The position numbers and the translations under genes were made by a program. The notes beneath the pieces were generated by a model. The model was not told the origin of the DNA. It saw only the letters and a list, made by a program, of their open reading frames with translations, and ran no database searches. A DNA stretch of 64,000 nucleotides. It comes from Smittia aterrima (Eukaryota > Arthropoda > Insecta > Diptera > Chironomidae). Position 1 is the first letter of the stretch; each line of letters starts with the position of its first letter. Location: NCBI GenBank assembly GCA_033063855.1, contig CP093831.1, forward strand, positions 21,390,001 through 21,454,000, read 5' to 3'. This document shows positions 25,284 through 34,313 of the stretch, piece after piece.

Positions 25284-26039
25284 TTATAACATTTGAAAGT
25301 TAAATTCAATAAATAGATTTGGACAATTGAATTTTAAAAACAAGCCAGCCAAAAGCAAAAACACAAAAAATATTAAATTCAACCAAAAAAGAAATCCGCA
25401 TGACTTTGTCGTTTCCCGTTGAGCTGATGGGCTTAGTATGGGTCTGTGATAGTTAAATTCTGACTCGAAGCGAACATTGTTGGAAATGTAACTTGGAATT
25501 GGATTATTAGCCATCATCGCTGGGTAAACAGTTTCAATTGATCTGTTAAAGCTCCTGCTGTGAGATTCCGAACACCAATCAACTGATTTAGGCATTGACA
25601 CAAGAGGAGTTAGCTCAAACATGATGCAACCGGCGTTGGGACAATCCATTTCGAACGTTACTCGGTTCTTTATTGCATAATCTCTGACGGCTGGTTTGAT
25701 TTTGGGACCGTTTGGACTATTCTTTCCTTTTCCGACAATCACAATCAAATTAGTTAAACCTTTTTCACGAGCTACTAAGATGCGATTTTCCAACTTCTCA
25801 ATCGCTTCCTTCACAAAGAGACCGTGTAAATCAATTTCATACTCCTCCTTTTTGTTGTTAGTTGCAAAAATGCTTTCAGCTGCCAACACATTTGCTTTTC
25901 TCATTTTCTTATCGAAAAGTTGAGCTTCATCGAAATAAGTTTTTGCCATTGCTTTGTTGCGACTGTTAAAGATCTTCGACTTTCTGAAGCATTCGTCGCG
26001 AAGTTCAGCCAATTGATTGGCTTCTTCGCGATACTGCAT
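25284..26039 (-). CDS. DUF1771-Smr protein 2 with C-terminal membrane segment
   Basis: 251 residues from the first in-frame ATG at 26039. The helical DUF1771 region covers about residues 2-60 (YREEANQLAELRDE, MAKTYFDEAQ, AAESIFATNN). The Smr domain covers about 66-147, with DLHG at 70-73 and VGKGKNSPNGPK at 102-113. A Ser/Asn-rich linker follows, then a hydrophobic stretch (FLFWLNLIFFVFLLLAGLFL) near the C-terminus. The frame is open upstream through codons that match the N-terminus of its relatives (EINCDSCD), but the codon where they have ATG is ATT at 26073-26075. The ancestral start therefore appears lost. Intronless. Confidence 0.86.
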   Translation of the reverse strand: MQYREEANQLAELRDECFRKSKIFNSRNKAMAKTYFDEAQLFDKKMRKANVLAAESIFATNNKKEEYEIDLHGLFVKEAIEKLENRILVAREKGLTNLIVIVGKGKNSPNGPKIKPAVRDYAIKNRVTFEMDCPNAGCIMFELTPLVSMPKSVDWCSESHSRSFNRSIETVYPAMMANNPIPSYISNNVRFESEFNYHRPILSPSAQRETTKSCGFLFWLNLIFFVFLLLAGLFLKFNCPNLFIEFNFQML

Positions 26040-26166
26040 CGCATTCAAATCACAAGAATCACAATTAATTTCAATGAACGCACTTAGTTAAGTTTTATTT
26101 ACTTCTTTCACCTTCGAGCTCTAAATATTAAACATATTTTTTAGCTTAACTTATCGGTTTCTGATT

Positions 26167-26176
26167 ATCTGATTAC
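26167..26176 (-). promoter_or_regulatory. Shared upstream motif, Smr gene 2
   Basis: Minus strand GTAATCAGAT, continuing AA, 128 bp before the ATG. Confidence 0.5.
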
Positions 26177-26377
26177 GTTCACAATACATTATGGATCTTT
26201 GTGAGCGTGAAAACTAAATTTTTTCAGGGAGTTCGTTTATAGATATTGATGGATATAAAAACAAGAACAAATTGTTCGATTTTTAAAGCTCACAATTTAT
26301 TTTATTAGCATTTTTTCATTTCTATTTGAAATTTTACTCACGCGAAAAATGATTCACGGAAGAAAAGAGAGCTCATA

Positions 26378-27142
26378 CTAAACATTAAGATTATATGCAA
26401 CAATGCAAATAATGGCAAATAAGACTAATAAGAATAACCAAGGAACTGACTTAGGCTCGCGGGTATGCGATGTAAGATTCTCCGGATCAATTTGAATTGT
26501 CCTTGCTCTCGTTTGAATTGTGTAGCTGTTAATTGATCGATGAATGTCTGTCGTTGTTCTCGGTTGAACTGTGTAACTGCTGTTTGGTCGATAAACGTCT
26601 GCAAAGTTGTATTCTGGCGCTCTAACTCTGTTGCTTCTTCTGGAGCTTTTTGGCAATGACTTATCAAGAGTTAGTTTGAAAAAGATGCATCCAGGATTTG
26701 GACGGTCCATTATGAAATGAATTTGATTTTTCTTTGCATAGTTCCTGACGGCAGGTTTGAGCTTTGGACCGTTAGGACTATTTTTTCCTTTTCCGACGAT
26801 CACAGTTAGTTCAGTTATGCCTTTTGCTCGAACTACTTTGATGTGATTTTCCAGCTTTTCAATTGCTTCCTTAACAAAAAGTCCATGAAGATCAATTGTA
26901 CTCTCATCATTATTCTCGTTGGTAATTGACAGAATTCTTTCGGCAGCTTTAGCGTTTGCTTCGTTCATCAGTTTTTGATGATATTTTCGTTTATCTGAAA
27001 AAGTCTTTGCCATTTGTTTGTTTTGACCATCATAACACTGCTTTGCTTGTTTAGAATATAAATCTCGAAGCTCGGCGTTCTTTCTGGCTTCTTCGCGATA
27101 GTAATTCGCTGTCGGATCAGAGGAAAATTGATTAATTGTCAT
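26378..27142 (-). CDS. DUF1771-Smr protein 3 with C-terminal membrane segment
   Basis: 254 residues, intronless. DUF1771 region at about 15-72 (YYREEARKNAELRD, NKQMAKTFSD, AKAAERILS). Smr domain at about 80-160, with DLHG at 84-87 and VGKGKNSPNGPKLKPAVRNYA. A low-complexity linker with repeated SYT(V/I)Q motifs leads to a hydrophobic end (WLFLLVLFAIICIVAY). The membrane segment sits within the last 20 residues, so tail anchoring with the Smr domain facing the cytosol is likely (inference). Confidence 0.88.
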   Translation of the reverse strand: MTINQFSSDPTANYYREEARKNAELRDLYSKQAKQCYDGQNKQMAKTFSDKRKYHQKLMNEANAKAAERILSITNENNDESTIDLHGLFVKEAIEKLENHIKVVRAKGITELTVIVGKGKNSPNGPKLKPAVRNYAKKNQIHFIMDRPNPGCIFFKLTLDKSLPKSSRRSNRVRAPEYNFADVYRPNSSYTVQPRTTTDIHRSINSYTIQTRARTIQIDPENLTSHTREPKSVPWLFLLVLFAIICIVAYNLNV

Positions 27143-27221
27143 ATTGACTCTAAATTCACGTCGTCACTTCACAAGCTATGATTAATAACTAAAAGTTTTA
27201 AGCTGTATTTATCATAACAAT

Positions 27222-27231
27222 ATCTGATTAC
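27222..27231 (-). promoter_or_regulatory. Shared upstream motif, Smr gene 3
   Basis: Minus strand GTAATCAGAT, continuing A, 80 bp before the ATG. The adjoining AATACATTAAGGATCTTTG on plus closely matches the flank of genes 1 and 2. Confidence 0.5.
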
Positions 27232-27729
27232 GATTACAATACATTAAGGATCTTTGCGAGTATGGTAATTGAATTCTTCGCAAAATTTGTTAGTATTGGT
27301 GAGTTTAAGAACACGTGAAGTCAAAAAAGAAAAACAAACTTTTTTTGTTCCTAGAAACTCAAAAAATATTAAAAACTTCATTTAACATTGTTTGAATCTT
27401 TTTATTGAAAATTACGTTCTTACGGTAATAAATCTATGAGATCAAATATCTTACAAACAATTTTTCATTCTTGATTTCTCGCGAGTGCAAATATCGCGAG
27501 TAAATATTTTGTTTTGTAATCAGAACCGGCCAGACGATAAGAAATTATTTTACTGATATCGCGAAAGTGCGCTTTGTTGCTTTGTTTAGAAAAAATGTTT
27601 TTATTTCGTTTCAAGAAATGAATTTTGCCATAAATGAATTTATTACATTGAAGTTCAATGATTGAACACAACAAAACTTAAAACGATTGTGACATTTTCA
27701 TGTAAACTTTAAGATGATTGATAAACATT
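27232..27729. other. Spacer between Smr genes 3 and 4
   Basis: AT-rich. A 69-codon minus frame at 27465-27674 has no family resemblance. No gene called. Confidence 0.5.
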
Positions 27730-28443
27730 TCACCAATTGAAAAGATTTCCAACAAAACTCGAAATGGCTTTGCCAACATATCGTAGGAGAGAAAATTCTT
27801 CTTCCTTTGGTGGATTCCTTTGCCGTGACTGGTTCCAATCCGTCGTTGGCATGGTGTTATTACTTGGTCTGTAAAAGCTTCTGTTGTAAGAATCTGTAGG
27901 CCAGTCTCTTGCAGATTGATACGTAATCACTGGTTTTACTCTATCTCGGTTAAGCTGAGTTATGGGAGGAGTAAGCTCAAGCAAAATGCATCCGGGATTA
28001 GGGGAATTCATGGTAAACGTAATTCGGTTTTTTTCTGCGTAGTCTCTCACTGCTGGCTTCAGTTTCGGACCATTTTGACTGTTATTTCCTTGTCCGACGA
28101 TCACAACTAACTGTGTTAAGCCTTTTCTCCGAGAGACTAATAAACGATTCACCAGCTTCTCAATTGCTTCAGTGACAAAAAGTCCATGTAAATCAATTTT
28201 ACTCTCATCTCGATTCTCGTTGTTCATTAAAAAAATTCTTTCGGCTGCTAATTTATTTTTCTTTTTCATTTCTGCCTGATAATTTTTTCCACGATTAGAG
28301 AGAGTTTTTGCCATTTCTTTATTGCCACTGCTGTAAAACTTTTTCGACATTCCAAAACTTTCATCGCGAAGCTCAGCAAGCTCTTTGGCTTCTTCTCTAT
28401 ATTTCAAGGCTGCCGGATCACAGTATTCACGATTAATTGTCAT
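27730..28443 (-). CDS. DUF1771-Smr protein 4
   Basis: 237 residues from ATG 28443, intronless. Opens MTINREYCDP. DUF1771 region about 13-72 (KYREEAKELAELRDE, NKEMAKTLSN, LAAERIFLMNN). Smr domain about 80-160, with DLHG at 84-87 and VGQGNNSQNGPKLKPAVRDYA. Unlike copies 1-3 it has no clear membrane span; it ends in an amphipathic-looking segment (YVGKAISSFVGNLFNW). Confidence 0.88.
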   Translation of the reverse strand: MTINREYCDPAALKYREEAKELAELRDESFGMSKKFYSSGNKEMAKTLSNRGKNYQAEMKKKNKLAAERIFLMNNENRDESKIDLHGLFVTEAIEKLVNRLLVSRRKGLTQLVVIVGQGNNSQNGPKLKPAVRDYAEKNRITFTMNSPNPGCILLELTPPITQLNRDRVKPVITYQSARDWPTDSYNRSFYRPSNNTMPTTDWNQSRQRNPPKEEEFSLLRYVGKAISSFVGNLFNW

Positions 28444-28541
28444 ATTCACTGCTGTTTGAGATTTTTTTCGACGTTTATCACCTTTTTAGACGAGCTCAGT
28501 TTAATAACTAAATGTGTTTTAACTGTACTTTTCAGAACGAA

Positions 28542-28551
28542 ATCAGATTAC
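28542..28551 (-). promoter_or_regulatory. Shared upstream motif, Smr gene 4
   Basis: Minus strand GTAATCTGAT, 99 bp before the ATG. The adjoining AACTGTACTTTTC on plus is shared with gene 1. Confidence 0.5.
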
Positions 28552-29146
28552 AGCAAATATACAACAAAGATATTTTATTGAATGTGTGCATCGAATTTTC
28601 TTTTCTCTGTATTGGTGAGATTAAGGATAAGAAAAAAAAGGTATTTGTTGACAACTTCTTAGGTAAAAAAATATTTTTTTTTGTCAACAATTTATTTTAT
28701 TGATAAATTTCCTGAATGAAACGAAGTTGGACTTTAATGTTTTTATTATTTCTGAGGCAATTCAATATAAGATTGAAAAAACTTAACAGTCATCATTTGG
28801 AAAGATATCCTCTGAAATAATTTCTCCACGTCTCTAATTTTCTAACAATGATCAACAAATAATTAGTGTTGACACTTGAAGGATATTTGAGAGAATTTTA
28901 TTTGTAAACTTCATTCGGCATTGTTGTGCTAACGGCAATAAAGAGAGACTCCTACATCGTTTTGGGTATATGGAGAAAAAATCTGTTTGAAACATAAAAA
29001 CTTTAGAAAATTTGATAAGTGAAAAAATATTTTTTTTAATTTTTCGACTTGCTTGAAATTTCATTTATTCATAATTTTTCTCTTTTATTACACAGAATGA
29101 AACTTATTGTCTGATGGTAATACTTTAACTTAAAATTATTAAAGTG
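28552..29146. other. Spacer; 3' flank duplicated after gene 6
   Basis: About 28790-29060 matches 30185-30400 (for example GGCATTGTTGTGCTAACGG and GAAACATAAAAACTTTAG), so genes 5 and 6 were duplicated together with their downstream flank. Confidence 0.75.
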
Positions 29147-29863
29147 CTACCAAGTTTCTACTAAAACATTAGTTCTCTCAAAAATGTCAAAAGATTGGCC
29201 GCAAATTGAATGATTTTCCACCATATCCTGTGCTTGCTCAAAAACATATTGCAAGAAAGACATTGGAAGGAAATATGTTCTTTCCATAGGTTCAGCCATT
29301 TCCTCTTCATCACTTGAGGTGCCATTTGTATTTACGCTTTTTTCTGGAGCAAAGTCATAAAACATTGTAAGAAGAACGATCGTAGATTCTGTTGGAGGAG
29401 TCAGATCGAAGAAAATGCATCCGGCGTTGGGACAATCCATTTTGAACTTTATTTGTTTTTTTGTTGCGTAGTCTCTTATTGCAGGTTTTATCTTTGGACC
29501 ATATGGGCTGTTATTTCCTTGACCAACAATCACAATTAGGTTTTTGAAGCCTTTCGCTCGAACTAATATGATGCGATTCTGCAGTCTCTCAATTGCTTCC
29601 TTGACAAAGAGTCCATGAAGATCAATCGTACACTCATTAAGGTTCTTGTTGTTTTTTGAAAAAACGATTTCCGCTGCACTTGCGTTTGCCTCTCTCATTT
29701 TTGCATCGAAAAACCTTCCATGTTTGTAATGGGTTTGAGTGATTTCGTAGTTGGTATCGGAATTCATCCTTTGAAACATACCATTGCTAAGTTTGCCAAA
29801 TTTTTTAGCCTCTTCGCGAAGTTTACTCGCTTTTTGGTCACAAGAATCTCGATTAGCTGACAT
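29147..29863 (-). CDS. DUF1771-Smr protein 5, VETW-tail type
   Basis: 238 residues, intronless. DUF1771 region about 12-70, somewhat diverged (KLREEAKKFGKLSN, SAAEIVFSKNN). Smr domain with DLHGLFVKEAI and VGQGNNSPYGPKIKPAIRDYA. An acidic linker precedes a C-terminal segment (FLQYVFEQAQDMVENHS.C, ERTNVLVETW) shared with copies 6 and 7 and absent from copies 1-4. No membrane segment. Closest to copy 6 over the whole length. Confidence 0.88.
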   Translation of the reverse strand: MSANRDSCDQKASKLREEAKKFGKLSNGMFQRMNSDTNYEITQTHYKHGRFFDAKMREANASAAEIVFSKNNKNLNECTIDLHGLFVKEAIERLQNRIILVRAKGFKNLIVIVGQGNNSPYGPKIKPAIRDYATKKQIKFKMDCPNAGCIFFDLTPPTESTIVLLTMFYDFAPEKSVNTNGTSSDEEEMAEPMERTYFLPMSFLQYVFEQAQDMVENHSICGQSFDIFERTNVLVETW

Positions 29864-30492
29864 TTTTTAGCTTAAATATTTTTAGGGTCTTTAATTTTCG
29901 AACACTGATTAACAACTAATCGTTGCAGGAATTTTTTAAATACAAAAAGGACACCAAGGAGTGATAGAATTTAGTTTCAATCTTCGTTAGTATTGGTGTG
30001 CTCAAGAAAAGAGAGCATTTCCAACCAGTTGGGGAAAAGCCAGACAGACAAAAAAATATCCTAGACTAATATTTTTTTATTACGATTAGTACTCAAATGA
30101 AAAAACATTTCACCATTTAAAATATTTTTCAAGAAAATCCAAAATTTCTTCGCAAATATTTGGCTGGAAAGACAATTCTTTTTCCTAAATAATTTCTACA
30201 CGTTTCTTATTTTCCAACAATGATCAACAAATAATGTAAAATAAGAAAGAATTTTATTTCTAAGCTTCATTTGGCATTGTTGTGCTAACGGCAATAAAGA
30301 GAGATTCCTACAGCGTTTTGGGCATATGGAGAAGATATCTGTTTGAAACATAAAAACTTTAGAAAATTTGATAGGTGAAAAAATATATTTTAAATTTTTT
30401 TGGGTTGATTGAGAGTTTTTTTATTGAATTTTTTTCTTTTTTATTTCACTTGATGAGTGATGGAAATAATTTAACTTAAATTTATTAAAGTG
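29864..30492. other. Spacer between Smr genes 5 and 6
   Basis: Promoter side of gene 5, plus the second copy (30185-30400) of the duplicated 3' flank. No gene. Confidence 0.7.
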
Positions 30493-31185
30493 TTACCAAG
30501 TTTCTACTAAAACATTAGTTCTCTCAAAAATATCAAAATATTGGCCGCAAATTGAATGATTTTCTACCATAATCTGTGCTTGTTCGAAAACGTATTGCAA
30601 GAAAGACATGGGCAGAAAATTCGTTCTTTCTTTAGCTTCTTCATCAGTGGAACTATCACTTGAGCTTTCATCTGGTAAACTGCCGTTGTAACGGACAGTA
30701 GCATAGAAGAAGTTGACAGAAGGAGCAAGTTCAAGGAAAATGCATCCAGCGTTGGGATAACCGATTTTGAACTTTATTTTGTTATACAATGCGTAGTCTC
30801 TCACTGCTGGCTTCAGCTTTGGACCATTACGGCTGTTCCTTCCTTGTCCGACAATCACAATGAGATTTTTAAAACGTTTTTCTCGAACTTTTTGGATGCG
30901 ATTTTTCAGTTTTTCAATTGCTTCCTTGACAAAAAGTCCATGAAGATCAATCGTACACTCGTTTAGGTCCTTGTTGTTTTTTGAAAAAATTATTTCCGCT
31001 GCTCTTGCGTTTGCCATGTGAATCATCTTTTGAAATTTTTTCCCTCGATTGGAAAAAGTTTCCGCCTTTTTTCTGTCTAGACTGTAGCATTCCTTTGCCT
31101 TTTGAAAACTATCATCGCGAAGAACGACGAGCTTTCTAGCTTCTTCGCGATATTTTGACGCTCTTTCATCACGAACAGCCGACAT
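30493..31185 (-). CDS. DUF1771-Smr protein 6, VETW-tail type
   Basis: 230 residues, intronless. DUF1771 region about 8-68 (KYREEARKLVVLRDD, ARAAEIIFSKNN). Smr domain with DLHGLFVKEAIEKL and VGQGRNSRNGPKLKPAVRDYA. Acidic Ser/Asp linker. The C-terminal segment FLQYVFEQAQIMVENHS.C ... ERTNVLVETW is nearly the same as in copy 5. One TTCTAGA heptamer lies 36 bp upstream of the ATG (31221-31227), noted only as a single occurrence. Confidence 0.88.
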   Translation of the reverse strand: MSAVRDERASKYREEARKLVVLRDDSFQKAKECYSLDRKKAETFSNRGKKFQKMIHMANARAAEIIFSKNNKDLNECTIDLHGLFVKEAIEKLKNRIQKVREKRFKNLIVIVGQGRNSRNGPKLKPAVRDYALYNKIKFKIGYPNAGCIFLELAPSVNFFYATVRYNGSLPDESSSDSSTDEEAKERTNFLPMSFLQYVFEQAQIMVENHSICGQYFDIFERTNVLVETW

Positions 31186-31851
31186 TTAAAATCCAGGATT
31201 TTTTTCTCGCGAGATGTAAGTTCTAGATCAAAACAAAATTTTTGGAAATATTCCGAGCGTTGAATTATTTTTATGCTTAATTCGGCTCAAGAGCTTTGTA
31301 AGCAAAAAAAGGAAACGAACTTTGATCCTCGATAACGTTAATAAGACTGAGGTTTTATTCAATAGCTTTTACACAATTTGGGGGAAATGATTCGGTTTTG
31401 CGCGACAATTACAGGTGCATATCTAGGTAAAGTTTTTTATTCCAACTGTCTTTTTGTTTGTGACTAGTTCGGTTTTCTAGTTTGAAGATTTTATGGGTTT
31501 TTCACTCATGCGCTATTAGCTTAGTCTTTTGGTTAACCAAAAATATGTTGGAAAATTTATGTTGCGTAGGTTTTACCCAAAATATGCTTTCCCGCCAAAA
31601 GTCTAGCATTTGAGGAAAATTGTATAGAAGAAATACATTTGCGAAGTAAAAGCTGAAATGTGTGTACAAGAAAATTGTGCACAAAAGGCTGAGCTTAATG
31701 ACAAGAGCTTCCGCTAGATACCGTTTGCTAAGTTTTCAAAATTTTATTGTCTGATGCAAGAATAAAAATATTTATTGATCAAGATTTTTCTTTTATTGAA
31801 ACAAAATTGAAACAGAAACTGATTCTTAGTTTTAATTGAAATTGAAGAAAT
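31186..31851. other. Spacer between Smr genes 6 and 7
   Basis: No coding signal. The shared upstream motif was not found before gene 6. Confidence 0.5.
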
Positions 31852-32904
31852 TTACCAAGTTTCCACTAACACACTTGTTCTCTTTGCAGCGTCAAAATGA
31901 TCGCAACTTGAATGATTTTCCACCAAAATCTGTGCTTGCTCGAAGACGTATTGTGCTAAAGACACTTTTCTTTCATTCGTTTCTTCTTCAACTTTTGGTG
32001 TCGTCGCCATTTCCTCGTCTTTGAAACCGTCAGAGGATTGAAGTAAAGCAAAGTACCTTATCAACAAATTCTCTAATTTCTCAAACATGAATGGCAAGCA
32101 AGGAATTTCTCCATTTGCTTCAACAATTTCATTCAAAAATTGCCTCGTCGATTCTTCATCATTTTGTGTCGTCGTCGTTTTCTGTTCGTCTCTGAAAGAT
32201 TGCAGTGAAGCGAAGAAGTTTTCCCATAAATTCTCTAATTTCCCAAAAATGATTGGCGAGCGAGGAATTTCTCCTCCATTTGTTTCATTAATTTCATCTT
32301 CGTCAAATTGCATCGTCGATTCATCATTGGAACTTTCGTTGTCACTTGAGTTAAAACTTGTGTAATAATCAGCTTCAATCATAGACGTCGTTAAGAAGCA
32401 GTTCACAGAGTATTCAGATGTTCGAGGAGTCAGATCGAAGAAAATGCATCCAGCGTTAGGACGATTCATTTTGAATTTTATTTGGTTTTTCTGTGCGTAG
32501 TCTCTCACAGCAGGTTTCAGCTTTGGACCATTTTCACTATTATTTCCTTTTCCCACGATCACAATTAGGTTTTTCAAGCCTTTTGTTCGAACTATTTCGA
32601 TGCGATTCTCCAGCTTTTCAATTGCTTCGGTGACAAAAAGTCCGTGCAGATCAATCGTAGTCTCCTTAAGGTTTTTGTTGTTCTTTGAAAAGATTATCTC
32701 AGCTGCTTTTTTGTTACAGTCGTTAATATAATTTTGAAGATATTTTTCGTTTTTATAATATCTAGTCGCCATTTCTTTGTTTCCGCTTTTGGAATAACTC
32801 TTCGCATCTTGAGAACATTTATCTCGAGGTTCAGCAAGATCTCTCGCCAACTGGCGCCAATAAATCTCGTTTTCATCACAATTTATGTCAATATTGACAG
32901 ACAT
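31852..32904 (-). CDS. DUF1771-Smr protein 7, long VETW-tail type
   Basis: 350 residues, the longest of the array, intronless. DUF1771 region about 14-72 (QLARDLAEPRDKC, NKEMATRYYKN, AAEIIFSKNN). Smr domain with DLHGLFVTEAI and VGKGNNSENGPKLKPAVRDYA. The linker holds two similar segments of about 65 residues, each with an acidic stretch, then NGGEIPRSPIIFGKLENL or NGEIPCLPFMFEKLENL and a FFASLQS or YFALLQS helix, evidently an internal duplication. The tail (QYVFEQAQILVENHSSC, RTSVLVETW) matches copies 5 and 6. Confidence 0.88.
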   Translation of the reverse strand: MSVNIDINCDENEIYWRQLARDLAEPRDKCSQDAKSYSKSGNKEMATRYYKNEKYLQNYINDCNKKAAEIIFSKNNKNLKETTIDLHGLFVTEAIEKLENRIEIVRTKGLKNLIVIVGKGNNSENGPKLKPAVRDYAQKNQIKFKMNRPNAGCIFFDLTPRTSEYSVNCFLTTSMIEADYYTSFNSSDNESSNDESTMQFDEDEINETNGGEIPRSPIIFGKLENLWENFFASLQSFRDEQKTTTTQNDEESTRQFLNEIVEANGEIPCLPFMFEKLENLLIRYFALLQSSDGFKDEEMATTPKVEEETNERKVSLAQYVFEQAQILVENHSSCDHFDAAKRTSVLVETW

Positions 32905-32974
32905 TTCCAGTCTTTAACCTTCCAGCACTGATTAACAACTAATTATTGTTGAACTGTATGATTCTCACTCAGAT

Positions 32975-32984
32975 ATCCGATTAC
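32975..32984 (-). promoter_or_regulatory. Shared upstream motif, Smr gene 7
   Basis: Minus strand GTAATCGGAT, continuing A, 71 bp before the ATG. Confidence 0.45.
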
Positions 32985-33911
32985 ATTTCACACCAATGAA
33001 AAAGCTCTGCAAATGACAAATGTATTTAGGTCGGTCGGCGATCACTTGTGCGATGATAAACAAAATTAGTTGCACATAAAGTTTCAGTCACACTACATAA
33101 ACGTTTCTCGTCATAATTTTATATTTTCTAACGAAGGATCAAATATCTATCCGCTGGCGACACAATGGAGACTCAGTATCTCTTTGAAATACAATTAAAG
33201 ACAAATACAACTAAGAGACACATTAAATATTTATGCAAAATTATTTTTGCAAGCCAAGAGCTTTAATGTGGGTGAGTATTTCTGTAGACTCGCAATAATA
33301 TGTTTATATTTTTTTTTTGTGACGAGCGATAACTAAGACGATTTAAAAGTTAAACTCAAAGTTGAAGATCACGAAGGAAACTGATGCAACAATCAAATAT
33401 GAAACATCGTTGCTAAGAGATTGTAAATATTTTCGATAGAAATGCCTATTCCTCTCTGTTCTAGGTGCTTCTCAAATGGTATCGTCGTTGCTGTTGAATA
33501 ATCAGTAGAGCCTTTCTCTCTCTCACACACTCTCAAGAAAAATCATGTTTTGCTGTAATAATTTTGGGAAATTTAACAAATCAACCTTCCAAAAGAATAA
33601 AATGTCATGGAGAAGAATCTCGAGCGACTGATATTTCTTGGCTGAAAGAATGATTACACTGCAAGTGTACACCAAGGAAATATCTTTATGAATGTGCGTG
33701 CTAGAATTTTCTTGAAAGAATTATGTTGTATTTGTGCGCTTAATAAAAACGAGAGATAAAACATTTCGGGAACAAATCGTTTTCTAAGGGTTCACTTCAA
33801 ATGACTGAAAAAAATCTACCTGCTTCAGATAAACTGGGATAAGTTTCTCGAAAAATCTTTTATTGTTTTTAAAATAATCTCAGCACATTTCAGATAATAT
33901 TACGAGGACTT
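32985..33911. other. No gene recognised
   Basis: AT-rich spacer between Smr genes 7 and 8. Confidence 0.5.
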
Positions 33912-34313
33912 TCAAACTAATTTCATAAATCTCCCCATGACGAAAAACATGCTGAAGACTAAAATACAGCAAGAGATTGTGACACACCAAGATAAAGCAG
34001 GATTGAATTTCGTTCCACTGGCATTTCGAAAAGCTGACTCAACATCACGGTCGATCTCGGCATCTTCTCCCAAGTACAATTTTATGCGTCCTAAGTTTCC
34101 GGTGACTGGACTCCACATAATTTTTTGGTCTTCGGCGAATTGGATCACGGCTGGTCGCAAGACAGATGGTCCAGTGCTGTGGATCCCTTGCCCGGTGATG
34201 ACTGTCACGGATCGAAAATTTCGTTGTCTAGCGACTTCAATGTCTTCAGCTAATTTTTTTATTGCGTCTGCTTTGTAATATCCATGAAGATCAATGCAAT
34301 CGTCAAGCAGCAT
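33912..34313 (-). CDS. Smr-only protein 8 with C-terminal membrane segment
   Basis: 133 residues, intronless, divergent from copies 1-7. It consists of a bare Smr domain: DLHG at 8-11, KADAIKKLAEDI, then TGQGIHSTG at 40-48 and LRPAVIQFA. It keeps the TGxG and HS of canonical Smr domains, which copies 1-7 have as VGxG or AGxG and NS. The C-terminal segment WCVTISCCILVFSMFFVMG is a clear membrane span, followed by only a few residues, as in tail-anchored proteins. It may represent an older member of the family (inference). Confidence 0.85.
   Translation of the reverse strand: MLLDDCIDLHGYYKADAIKKLAEDIEVARQRNFRSVTVITGQGIHSTGPSVLRPAVIQFAEDQKIMWSPVTGNLGRIKLYLGEDAEIDRDVESAFRNASGTKFNPALSWCVTISCCILVFSMFFVMGRFMKLV

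Noticed and set aside
31221..31227. TTCTAGA heptamer before Smr gene 6 as a heat-shock-type element
   Set aside because: Only one occurrence was found near the array starts; a single 7-mer is not evidence of regulation.
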